From Petaurus breviceps papuanus (lineage: Eukaryota; Chordata; Mammalia; Diprotodontia; Petauridae): DNA of 64,000 nucleotides. The notes under the pieces were generated by a model, which had not been told where the DNA came from, made no database searches, and saw only the letters and a program-made list of their open reading frames with translations. Numbering within the stretch: position 1 is the first letter of the stretch; each line of letters opens with the position of its first letter. Below are positions 54,541 through 64,000 of the stretch, one piece after another. A program made the position numbers and the translations under genes. The stretch lies in contig JAMXIF010001195.1 in assembly GCA_028583685.1 (NCBI GenBank), positions 15,851,329 through 15,915,328 of the forward strand, in the 5' to 3' direction.

Positions 54541-54870
54541 GTAATATGTTTCAGCCTATTTATGTCTACTATGTATCTCAACATTGACCCTTGAATGACC
54601 TGAAATTTTAATTCTTTAAAGACTGTGGTATTCTATAACTCATACGTATGTAGTATCACCAGAATAATACTGATTCTCAAAAGATGGAAAGACATTTGCT
54701 GTCATCAAAAGTACTGCACAATTATCCAAAGGCAATCCATCCATCCTGCCCTCTAACTCTTGTTCAGCTCTAGACCCGGTTGATTGTCCATATATGCTGT
54801 TGTCTGACCCAAGATGACCATTTATAGTGAAACCCTTTTACCATTTGGCCTCTGTGCTAGATGTTCTCTA
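54540..54870 (-). mobile_element. RTE-like LINE C-terminal fragment, second copy
   Basis: Parallels 49750-50370: 'ttctttaaagactgtggtattctataactcat...gtagtatcaccagaataata...catcaaaagtactgcacaattatccaaaggcaatcc'. It lacks the MITE, so 54703-54737 shows what the uninterrupted site looks like. Confidence 0.5.
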
Positions 54871-55490
54871 TGATAGTGCCAAGCACCTTGGGGGAATACA
54901 CCTCTTTGTTGAAGTCTCAGTTGATATTAATAATCAAATGGTCATTGAATACAATAATCTCTGTTGTGCACCTACTATTATTTTTCACATGCTTTAGGGG
55001 AGAGCCTTTGAGGTGATGCTGTTCTACCAAATGAAGGGCTTTCTCTAATTAAAGAATAAGAACAGAGTGATCCTTTTTATGCTGTGCCTTTTGGTTATGT
55101 GTGCCTTTAAAGAGGAAGCCTATGGAATATTATTATTTGCAAAAAACTGCTTCTTCCTTTTCACACGTTTATCAAGAATGTCCTTGATTTGTAGGAATGT
55201 TATCCTCATAAAGACATTTGTAGAACAAGTAAGCAGGCATTAGTGATTAGTAGCATTCTTCCCATTACCTTTTCTTTCTTTTATTTTTGGGGATGGATAA
55301 AGGTATGACAGTGAGATCTGAAAATTATTTCTATTTGGTATCCTCTCCTCTTTCAAGAATCTTAAATTCAATTCCCCATTGACTTTTGAAATGGTGTCAC
55401 CTCCAGCATAGAGTTCTTATTTAGAATCTAGTACAGCAACTCTTCTCATATTTTCTTTAGTGCCAGTTCCTAGGGATTGCTAACATGGTT
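54870..55490. other. Unresolved; may continue the RTE-like relic
   Basis: AT-rich; no firm motif. By position it could be upstream RT sequence of the same antisense LINE. Confidence 0.3.
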
Positions 55491-55494
55491 GATG

Positions 55495-55980
55495 ACAGAG
55501 TTTTGGTCCAAAAGCATATTGAAAGGCAAAAGCATTGAGCTGAATCTAATAAGATGAAATGTAATAGGAATAAAGCTGATGCAGTTTTAGTCTCTATGAA
55601 GAGAAGAATTGCCTCTAGGAATAGAACTGTTCTGTGAGGTGTGGATTCAGTCCACGGACCACTCTTGAGGACCTAGAGGGCCACACTTGAGGACCTAGAG
55701 GGCCAATGGGACCTTGAGGCTGCAGGTTCCCCAACCCTGGAGTAGGAGAAACAGGTAAGGCTAATTTAAGCTTCATTTGAAGAAAAGCTCCCTATAATCA
55801 GAGCTGTTCAGGAGTAGAACTGCCTGCCTCAAAATACACTGGGTTCCCCCTCAGCAGTCTTCAATCAGAGGCTTGATTACCATTTGTCAGGTGAGTTATA
55901 GCAAAGATTCCTTTCATGTACAGTTGGATTAAATGGTCTGTGGGGTCCCTTTCAACTCTCAAGTTCTGTGATTTTCTCAT
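55495..55980 (+). mobile_element. CR1/L3-like LINE 3' region, interrupted
   Basis: 'attgagctgaatctaataagatgaaatgtaataggaataaagc' (about 55532) and 'cagagctgttcaggagtagaactgcctgcctc...gggttccccctcagcagtcttcaatcagaggcttgattaccatttgtcagg...ggattaaatggtctgtggggtccctttcaactct' are in family order, with a hAT-like piece between. Confidence 0.75.
55625..55742. mobile_element. hAT-like palindromic MITE, one half
   Basis: 'gttctgtgaggtgtggattcagtccacggaccactcttgaggacctagagggccacacttgaggacctagagggccaatgg...ggctgcaggttccccaaccctgg' corresponds to one arm of a palindromic marsupial hAT-type element. The 22-bp unit 'cttgaggacctagagggcca' is present twice in tandem. Confidence 0.5.
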
Positions 55981-55984
55981 GTGG

Positions 55985-57375
55985 CACATTAGAGACTGCA
56001 ATGCTTAGAATCCAAATGTGGTGGTTCCACTCCCATTTACAAAGAAAAGAGTCTGTAATCGAATCTTTGTAGATATTTCCATTGTAATCCCTGGGTTGTC
56101 ATCCTTTTAATTCAATACTAAATTCTTTCAGGATGATTTCACTTTATTTTCTTTCCAAGTTTCTATAAATCTTTTTTCCCCTTTTGTGAGTTGGTAATTC
56201 ACTGTACTAATCACAGGAAATGGGGCAAGTAAGCAATTGCTAGTCATGGTTACATTTAATGGAAACATAGTTAAGAGAAAGAAACATCTCCAAAGAAGAA
56301 ATAGAAACACATCTACTCTTGAGAGGGTTTGCTATGAGCATTATATCTGGTTGGAAACTTGGGGCTTAAAAAAAAGGTAAAGGGAATTAGATATTTTTAA
56401 TATTACACAGAGTAGAGAAAGAAAGAGAAAGGAAGCCCTGCCTGGGTAATGAGACAGTAACAGTACACCATCACATATCACACTGTTCCCCTGTTCTGAT
56501 AATCATTACTTCAGAAGCTACAATTCTCATAACCTTTTGCTATTTTCCATCGTAAGATCTTATGAACCAACTTATATGCTAAATGGGTATTGTCTCTGAC
56601 TAAAATATTTCTTCACTTGGCCAAGACTAAGTGCTTCCTGACTAACATGGTTTCTAGGCTGTTTTGGTTTCCTAGAAATGACAAAAGATTTATATCAATT
56701 AAACTTCTATTGAAGATGGGGATAGTCTTCATAGTTGTTCATTCTTGTATTAATTTTTCATTTTGAGGAATTGGCAGCTTATTCAAAATAGCTTAGGATG
56801 AAATCCTTTCAGTCACATGCCATATCTTCTCATCTCTATTCATTCTACTACTTTGGCATTGATTTTGCTCTTTACCCCAACAAGTTGATGTGTGACTATG
56901 CAAATGGTTGATAGAGAAATTATTCCCTTAGTAATCACTAGTAATTATCAGTTTCATTTCTTTTTATTTCTGTGGTTCTCTTCTTGCCCAATAACTTCCT
57001 ATAGCCTGAAAATATTCGTGATCTGTGAATAGGGGTTCTGGGTAGTGTATATGCCTTTGGCTTCTTTAGAAAAACAAACAAGTCATCAAGGAGTTGCATC
57101 TACAGGATGGACTGGGGATGTTAGAAGATTTCTTTAACCTTGACAGATTTGACAAATGTGTGTTGACTCACTCATTCTCTACCTCTTTTACCTTAGGTGT
57201 TTTTAAATTGTTGGACATAGAAGATAAGACATATTTTGATCCCTTTTTTCCAAATGATGAAACAACTTTTCATTAAATATATTCCATTCTTTAGGGTAAA
57301 TGTCATAGTTTTAACTCATAATATCAATTTGTATTTATATAGTTTTTGTAACATTTGTAAAGTGCTTTACATGAA
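55985..57375. other. Single-copy-looking DNA
   Basis: No repeat or gene recognised. Frames of 60 codons at most. Confidence 0.35.
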
Positions 57376-57379
57376 TCAT

Positions 57380-57620
57380 CTCGACTAGTTGGTACAGTGG
57401 ATAGAGGGTCTGGAGTCAGGATGACCTGAGTTCAAATCTGACCTCAGACCCTTTCTAGCTGCATTACACTGAGCAAGACATTTAACTTCTGGTTGCCTCA
57501 AATTCCTGAACGGTAAAATGGGGATATTAATAGCAGGGCTGTTGTGAGGATCAAATGAAATAATATATGTAAAGCATTTGGTATCGTCCCTGGCACATAA
57601 ACATAAAACAAATGGCAAAG
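57380..57620 (+). mobile_element. THER/MIR-type CORE-SINE
   Basis: 'gactagttggtacagtggatagagggtctggagtcaggatgacctgagttcaaatctgacctcag...gggctgttgtgaggatcaaatgaaataatatatgtaaagc...cctggcacata'. Confidence 0.92.
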
Positions 57621-57689
57621 GAATAAAGCAAATTTTCTTGACCCATTGACTAAGTGCCTGGCACAGAGTAGGCACTATATAAATCCATG

Positions 57690-57885
57690 TTCCCTTCCCT
57701 TCCCTCTCTCCTTTGATCTTCACAAGAACCCTATGAGACAGACACTGTCATTATCCCCATTCTTCAGTTGAAGTAACTGAGGCTCAAGGACAATAAATGA
57801 CTTCCTCGAAGGCACACAATTACTAAGGGTCTGAGGTGGAATTTGAACCCAAATTTTTCTGACATTGTCTAACACTGTATATATG
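57690..57885 (-). mobile_element. MIR SINE, antisense
   Basis: 'gatcttcacaagaaccctatgagacagacactgtcattatccccattcttcagttgaagtaactgaggctcaagg...atttgaacccaaatttttctgac'. Confidence 0.9.
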
Positions 57886-57899
57886 ATGCCATGGTGCAA

Positions 57900-58700
57900 A
57901 TACTATGGATGAGACTGGGGAATATAGAATCAATCAAGAAATGAAATTTGGAAGAGGCCTCAAAAGTCATCTCATCTAGCAACCAATCCTAAAGTTCTTT
58001 GAAATGTCTTCTATAAAATACTGCTATGACAAGCAAAGCATAAATAACAGAGTAAAATGTGTGTTCTTTATGAATGAACTAACTCAGAACATAGTAGAAA
58101 CTGAAAATTCCAACTCACTCAAGCTCACCTCTCCAATTTCCCCATCACTGCCTTCCCACAGACAAAAATAAGCCCATGGAAGTATCTTGACCTTCTTCAG
58201 AATGTTGATATCCTTCAGAAACTTAAAACAAAGGATTCATGATTTTTCTAATGTCTGTATTCCCTTTACCAATGGAGATCATGAGTTGTCTACAACTTAG
58301 TTGACAATCTTTCTGATTTTTACTGGCCAAAAGATTCATTACTTTGTGGTAATGAGTCCTTCCTAACAGCTAGCTTGGTCCTCAGGCAACTAAGACATAC
58401 TTCATCGCTGAGCTCATACACAAAGTTTTCCCAGTTTGGACCTGATAGAACATGAAGCCCAGTGTCAAAGCTGCTATGACCCAGGATCATCTCCATACCC
58501 CAAGGAGGCATGGGAGAGGAGTTTAGCGGAAGTATTTATAAACACTTGCCAAATAACAAAGCTACGGACTTTCATGCTGAATTACTTTTCCTTTGATCCT
58601 TATATTAAAAAAAAGAAACACCCAGATTTATCCATGAGAGAATATTAGATATGCTTATAACTTGCAAATGAGGGGGAAATCTGCTCACCTGTGATATAAA
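57900..58700. other. No gene recognised; possible old repeat
   Basis: 57940-58000 ('gaaatttggaagaggcctcaaaagtcatctcatctagcaacc') resembles the CR1/L3-related 'ggaagggacctcagaggtcatctagtccaa' motif. The remainder is not recognised. Confidence 0.35.
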
Positions 58701-61700
58701 AGAAACATGTCAGTCTCTCACTTTATAAGAGAATTACAGAGACTAAAAAGGCACTGATGTCAAAGACTTAGAGAGTAAGGAAATGTGCTGAAGGCAATGG
58801 GGAACACCTTGAAAGAAGCCAAATGAGTAAGTTCATTTCCCACATTCATGCCTCTTTTTTCTGCTTTTATTAAAAATTGGTCCTTTGGTACCTCAGCCCT
58901 CAAATAAATGTAACATTTCAAAGTACAAAATAGAAGCAATCTTTGCATTTTGCAAAACAGGGTCAGAGTAGAAAATTAATTATTCTTCAACCTTAAGTTC
59001 CTTATTCAACCGTACATTTTACAAGGCCTGATGTGTGGACTGAAATTGTTACTCACGTTGTGGAATTAAGCTGGAAAGAAGCCAGGCTTTTAAAGGAAAG
59101 TTCAGACACGCTGGACTTGCTGGCCTTGTATCAGCAGCTATTATTAGAAAGAACAATATTCAAAGCCACATGCATCGGCATCACTTGCCGGAACAATGTT
59201 TGCCATAGGATGTGAAGCTATCTCCCTCCTCATCCACTTTTCTTTCCCCCACTCTGTATAGACACCAAGCTGAAGAGGAGAACTGTTAAAGCATGTTCAT
59301 TAAAACCCTGGAGCATTTTCTAAGAGACTGGGTGAGAACAAGACATTCTATGTGGGCTTAAAAAACCTGAGGGGAAAAAGAACATGGAAGAATTTAAAAA
59401 TTTTTGACAAATGGTTCCAACTATTCAAAGAAACTCTAAACGTGGCCCAGTTCACCCACCCCAAAATATGAGACCATTTAGGCTGCTGCACATAAAAATA
59501 GGAACTCTCCACACTACTTCTTGGATATTTGATAGGTGAGTCATCTGATCAACTATATTTTTAACCATAATTAGGTTGGGAATTTATTAGATGCACATGG
59601 ATCATAGCAGAGGATAGTGACACCACAAAAAAAAAAATAAGAAGCAGTGCTCTCATAGTGGAAAAAAAATATATTTCCCAGCTTCACTTAGTTAAATTGT
59701 TGATATGCCTGATTAATTATTGTGCATATCATCTAGACACCATCCAGTGTCTGATACTCTATATAAATTCAAAAAGGAACTAAAGATTTATTATTGTTAT
59801 CATTTATATCATCATTATTCATTATTATTTATTACTGTTATTGTTGTTTCTCTTTGGAGAATCACCCAGCCTCCTTAGCTTTATTTTGATCATCTGGATT
59901 ATTCAGACAATAATACTTTCCTGCCTCTCAAGGATAGAGTGAGGTTTAAGCCTTAAAAATCGCCAAGTGCTTTGAATACACCCAGTACTACATAACCGCC
60001 AAGTATTATTTATTATCATTGGTAATAATAAGGCATCTCATCTGAAAAGGAGAACCTTGAAATAAATCATAGCATATAAATTTGGTTTTGCTCAATGCAG
60101 GTTGCAAAAGACTAATGTGATCTTCCTTTTTAATTTATATTTTAAGAAAAACAAGGGACTTTTTAATCACACCATGTCTCCCATTGTAACAAACGTTAAT
60201 CAAGCCTGGCTCCCAGTGTAATGAAGCCTTCACTACTAGAGAGTAATGGGGGAAGGGAGGAGGGAGGGGAAAAAAAGAAAGAAAGAAAAAAGAAAAGATT
60301 TGGATGCTTTTGTCTTTTTTGTCGTCTGACCACCTTTCAGTCCCTCTCAAGCAGTTGCAAGTGAAGCAAAGGATACAGAAGATTAACTCGCAAGACATTT
60401 GGCCAGCCCTGCTCTCTTTTGGAAAATTAGTTTTGCTTGTTGCATGTGCCAGTCTCCTGCTCCAGAACTCATCTCTGCAAGGAAATCTTTTAATTACCTC
60501 TTCCCCCCCAAATGACAGCTTTCACCACTGGAGTTGAGTTCTTGGACATTAGCAATTGAATAGGAAGCCTTCATACTGTATATCATTTTAATCTTTCATG
60601 TTTAAGTAAGCCAGATGGCTTATTATTACAAGCCCTGTCTCAAAAAAGCACAAACTTTCTATCAGAGGATTTGTAAGATGATGGTAAAAAAGAGAGATTT
60701 TGCATCACATAAAATGGCCTGAATTTTAATTGCACATCATAGTTTGGCAGTAATTTCCCCGTAATTACCATTCCTGCTAAATGAATAGGTGGATTAGATG
60801 GATAACTAAAATGGCATTGAAACTTCTGAGGATGGAGATTTATCTTTAAAATATGGAATGACTAAGTAAAGTTGTCAGTTCCTTCTATGAAATAGCCTAC
60901 TTTTAGCCATTTCTCCTTGGTAAAAGGCCTACTTGAACAAAAGTTTAAGCTCTGATTTTTTTTTAAGTTCCTACTATTCTACCCTCCCAGCTTGAAGATA
61001 ACCAAATTTATTTATTTATTGTCTTGCAGCCGTGAAGTTCTTGCAAACAAATTATTTTTTCAGTCAATCTTGAAATTATTGATGTAAAGTTGGTAAATGT
61101 TACAGTTCTGTATCTTGGTAAAACAAAATATTTAGGACATATTAACAATGATTATATTTGCCAAAAATCCCAAATAATTAAGATCATCAGTTGAACTCAG
61201 CTAAAGATATGATATTTTCCCATCATTCATATTGCCATATACCCCTCAGTCGATGCATTTAATACATACATAAGCATACACTTTACCACAGAACAGCTAA
61301 TATGTATTTTCAAAATTTGCTGAAGCCCTAATGAGCAGAGGAAACATTCATCACTCCCCAGCTCTGGAATCAAAACCCAACCATTATTGCCATTGTAAAT
61401 GAATGAAATAAAGCTATCTCAATATACTGTACTGTACTTGCAATTATTTATTTAACTCTTTTTTTCTCCATGTTGGACTAACTGGAATAACATACATAAT
61501 GAAAGTAAACTGAGGAAACATCGATGTAGCCTAGCAACAATACAGTCTGATCCTTTGGTGAAAGACATACAACTATTTTTCTTACGAAGAGAGTTACTGG
61601 GAGTAGGTTGAGCTAACAGTCATTGAATAAATAAAAATTAATGAATACCTTGCACCCCACCCTTCCTTGTCCTTTCGCTTTATGTAAATACACAAAAAAC

Positions 61701-61920
61701 TCACTCTGGGTGTTCTGGTGCACTGCAATTGGAGAAGCCCCTTCGTGACTCAGGGACCAAGTCAATTGTATTTCAGCAGCTATGAAGGTGATCTTAGATC
61801 ATGCATTTAATAAAAAGGAAAGACTAGTTGCTGGCGGAAATTTTAACTGGTCACAATCCTGGTACCTTTTGGCAGTTTGAATTATTCACGGTGTGAGAAA
61901 CGGATTCAGATAAACATCAG
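58700..61920. other. Repeat-poor 3.2 kb, candidate conserved non-coding block
   Basis: Only a possible MIR remnant (about 59850-60030) interrupts it. It holds many homeodomain-type cores and balanced unique sequence: 'gaaatcttttaattacctc' (about 60481), 'gaattttaattgcacatcatagtttggcagtaatttcc...gtaattacc' (60721-60769), 'cattttaatctttcatg' and 'gatcatgcatttaataaaaag' (61797-61817). No coding frame over 90 codons and none with a domain. A regulatory role is inference. Confidence 0.35.
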
Positions 61921-61934
61921 AATCTTGTTAAGAA

Positions 61935-61990
61935 AGAAGGAAGGAAGGAAGGAAGGAAGGAAGCAAGCAAGTAACCAAGCAAGCAAGCAT
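61935..61990. repeat. (GGAA)n/(GCAA)n microsatellite
   Basis: About seven GGAA units followed by GCAA units, abutting an antisense MIR/L2-type end. Confidence 0.93.
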
Positions 61991-62078
61991 TATATAATGT
62001 CCACTATATGTCAGGCACTATAGTGAGCATTTTAAAATTATCTCATTTAATCGTGACAACAACCTCAAAAGAGAAGAG
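61986..62078 (-). mobile_element. MIR 3' part, antisense, cut by an ERV insertion
   Basis: 'gcattatataatgtccactatatgtcaggcactatagtgagc...ttatctcatttaatcgtgacaacaacctc' stops at the LTR boundary near 62080. The rest would lie beyond the right edge of the window. Confidence 0.75.
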
Positions 62079-62080
62079 CA

Positions 62081-62352
62081 TGGTATAGCACCAACACAAC
62101 ATTCACAGGGCCAACAGTGACTGCACATATGCCAATATAGTGCTTGATCACAAAATATAACGGACTCTCCATATAGACGACAGGAGCAAAACATTTATTC
62201 AGACACCAGAAAACCAAATCCCAACACCAGAAAGTCAAATCCACCATAGTTGCAAAGAAGTTAATAACCAATTACAACAATGTAACAGTGATAATAGAAA
62301 ATAAGCATATAAAACAATATCTTAGGGTGGGGGCTTGAGCACAAATACCTCA
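62081..62352 (-). repeat. 3' LTR of the ERV-L-like element
   Basis: Minus strand starts TGAGGTATTTGTGC and ends CTATACCA, about 272 bp with TG...CA ends. AATAAA at 62199-62194. The purine-rich 'aaggggggaatta' (62365-62353) directly upstream is the polypurine tract that primes plus-strand synthesis in retroviruses. Short for a class III LTR. Confidence 0.75.
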
Positions 62353-62733
62353 TAATTCCCCCCTTGAACAAATGGGGCTCAAAATCTTGGGGTGAGGGAT
62401 AAAGACCTCTTCTCTCATAGATGCTTCCTGCTGAAATTGAATGTAGAGTTGCTCTTGCCCTAAGAGGCCAAATTAGAAAGGTTCATTCTTTAGCTGACAT
62501 CCAAAGTTCAATTGATGCCAACTCTAAGGGTGACACATCACAGTCATACACAGGGGGTGCCATTCAGCTTAAGTGATCAAGCATCTGCAGGTGAAGGGTC
62601 CTAAGCCTGTAGAAAACAAATGTTGCAAACAAGTTTAACACACATTAAGCCTAATGGAGCCAAAAAGAAACAGTCTTACTTCTGGAGGCAATGAATTCAT
62701 TATCATAGCTTCATTCACACCATAATATATGAG

Positions 62734-63249
62734 TTAAAGGTACAATTTGGTAATAGTTACAGTATTATTTTTGCCATGTGCTATGATTTCTGCAGCCTTT
62801 AGAACATCATCTGGCTTCTGCTTTACCCATACTTTAGCTCCCAATTTTATTCTGTCAGTAGAACCAAACCCTTCTGCTCCTCTGATAGTTATTTCAGAAG
62901 GAGGGTCAGTTTTCACAAGGTGTATTGTTTCACAAAGAATAATAATCACTTGAACTATTCTTTTATCTTTACAAAACTGTATGGGTTCTTCACCCAAATT
63001 TTGGAATGCTACAATAATTTCTCCTTGATAATTAGTATCTATTACTCCAATCAATACATGTATTCCTCGATCTGCTAATACTGATTTAGGTAATATCTGT
63101 CCAAAACTATTTTTAGGGATTCTCACACATATTCTAGTGGAGGCTTTTCTTATTTCTTTTCTATCCAACCAAAAGTCCTCTAAACAATGTAAATCATATC
63201 CTGCCAAAGCAGGTGTTCCTGGATACGATGCTGGGACATGTTGCCTCAC
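62734..63249 (-). CDS. dUTPase domain of ERV-L-like pol, fossil element
   Basis: An open stretch of 171 codons. The five dUTPase blocks are recognisable in order: ALAGYDL, PKNSFGQILPKS, GVIDTNYQGEI, RIVQVII and RGAEGFGSTD. A C-terminal stretch GAKVWVKQKPDDVLKAAEII follows, as in ERV-L pol. dUTPases turn dUTP into dUMP and pyrophosphate and keep uracil out of DNA. It is part of a broken provirus, not a host dUTPase gene; host expression is not indicated. Confidence 0.85.
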   Translation of the reverse strand: MRQHVPASYPGTPALAGYDLHCLEDFWLDRKEIRKASTRICVRIPKNSFGQILPKSVLADRGIHVLIGVIDTNYQGEIIVAFQNLGEEPIQFCKDKRIVQVIIILCETIHLVKTDPPSEITIRGAEGFGSTDRIKLGAKVWVKQKPDDVLKAAEIIAHGKNNTVTITKLYL

Positions 63250-64000
63250 AGTTCAATACTCAATATTTGGGATCTTATGTGTCTGCTGTTTTCCATTTGA
63301 CAGATTTGGGGTCATCATTCTGGCTAGAGGTGTACTTCCTCCCAGTGGTCTATAATTCAAATTACAAAAAGCATTCTTATAAAGACAAGCCACTAGTACA
63401 CCTGAGTAGGCGTCAACACAAACACATGTAAATGTGCATCCTTTATCTTGAGGTAGGAGACCAGAATAATCTATTTGTCAAATCTGGGCTGGAACTTTTC
63501 CCCTTGCTATCTCTCCACTTACTACCCAAGGAACAGTTCATTTCTTTTCCAGTTGGCATATATGATGTTCCTCTGCTGCTTATTTTAACAATGAACCAGA
63601 GATACTAATACCTTGATCTTGTGCCCACAAGCATGTGGCCTTCACTCCTAAATGACCAGCCATTTGATGGACCCAATTTGCTAGTAGCAGATCATCAATT
63701 TGTATCAGAGTAGGGACAATTTGTTGAGTGGTGATCTTTGCTAGTCAAAGTGAGGGTCACATGAGCATCTACAGGAAAAACTGACAAATTAGTAACCAAA
63801 GACATGTGCCATATATCTTTCCATAATTCTTTGCCCCAGACTTGTTTACCATGAATTTCCGAATTTTGATTTTTCTACATGTTCATCCATGTAGCTAAAC
63901 CATTAGCTACCACCCATGAATCAGTAAATATATGACACTGTCCTCCTTGTTCTATTTTAATGGCTTGATGTACTGCCATAAGTTCAGCATTTTGACGACT
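63250..64000 (-). pseudogene. RNase H and integrase part of ERV-L-like pol, fossil
   Basis: The right edge reads, on the minus strand, QNAELMAVHQAI and IFTDSWVVANGLATWM, the RNase H pattern of ERV-L. Further along come the integrase N-terminal zone (NWVHQMAGHLGVKAT) and the core start (QIDYSGLLPQDKG, CVCVDAYSG). The region is interrupted and cannot encode these enzymes. Confidence 0.8.

Larger units (their letters stand above)
62081..64000 (-). mobile_element. ERV-L-like (class III) endogenous retrovirus, 3' part, fossil
   Basis: On the minus strand the order is RNase H (64000 towards 63870), integrase, dUTPase (63249-62734), about 380 bp without coding sequence, a polypurine tract, and the 3' LTR (62352-62081). 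Placing dUTPase after integrase and having no env before the LTR are features of ERV-L. The element is broken: pol is interrupted, with a handful of breaks in the visible part. The 5' part lies beyond the right edge, so its length and the other LTR are unknown. Moderate decay suggests an old, marsupial-lineage insertion. Confidence 0.85.

Noticed and set aside
59033-59215. 60-codon frame as a conserved exon
   Set aside because: No splice-site context or domain recognised; more likely chance or conserved non-coding sequence.
62734-63249. dUTPase frame as the host DUT gene
   Set aside because: It is intronless, follows retroviral RNase H and integrase on the same strand, and is followed by a polypurine tract and LTR.

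Overview
The window looks like marsupial nuclear DNA. I recognise MAR1/THER-type tRNA-derived SINEs, MIR, L2 with readable EN and RT motifs, CR1/L3-like LINEs, RTE-like LINEs with a SINE that borrows their 3' tail, L1 with marsupial-type 3' ends, and L1 derivatives carrying only ORF1 (HAL1-like). The species cannot be fixed from the sequence. I found no host protein-coding gene or exon that I can support. Nearly all short open frames lie in repeats or low-complexity tracts.

Layout. 1-8.3 kb: L1 pieces, including an old antisense L1 (3.7-8.2 kb) broken by an ORF1-only L1 (4731-7659) and by a SINE that itself holds a second SINE. 8.3-22 kb: single-copy stretches with CR1-like, L2, MIR and MAR1 copies, purine microsatellites and a 10-N assembly gap. 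22.2-25.3 kb: a long decayed L2. 25.3-33.4 kb: mostly single-copy DNA with hAT relics. 33.4-37.4 kb: a young truncated L1 and a complete ORF1-only L1 (34881-37415) with target-site duplication (TSD). 37.5-42.9 kb: SINEs, an RTE-like fragment, an L2 split by a solo LTR (41030-42178) with a 5-bp TSD, and a young L1 3' end with a 15-bp TSD. 43.5-45.5 kb: single-copy. 46.7-51.1 kb: a CR1-like LINE, an L1/HAL1 3' end that carries a transduced Tigger piece, a TA-flanked MITE inside an RTE-like LINE, and a full-length 7SL RNA pseudogene. 51.7-53.5 kb: L1 RT fragment followed by an L1 5' end. 54.5-58 kb: RTE-like, CR1-like and SINE relics. 58.7-61.9 kb: repeat-poor DNA with homeodomain-type AT motifs, the best candidate for conserved non-coding sequence. 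62.1-64 kb: the 3' part of an ERV-L-like class III endogenous retrovirus on the minus strand (RNase H, integrase, dUTPase, polypurine tract, short LTR), running off the right edge.

The main interest is mobile-element biology rather than host genes: ORF1-only L1 mobilisation, an apparent 3' transduction, a 7SL retrocopy, LINE/SINE tail sharing, a MITE with a natural empty-site paralogue, and an LTR with in-frame repeats and an open sense frame.
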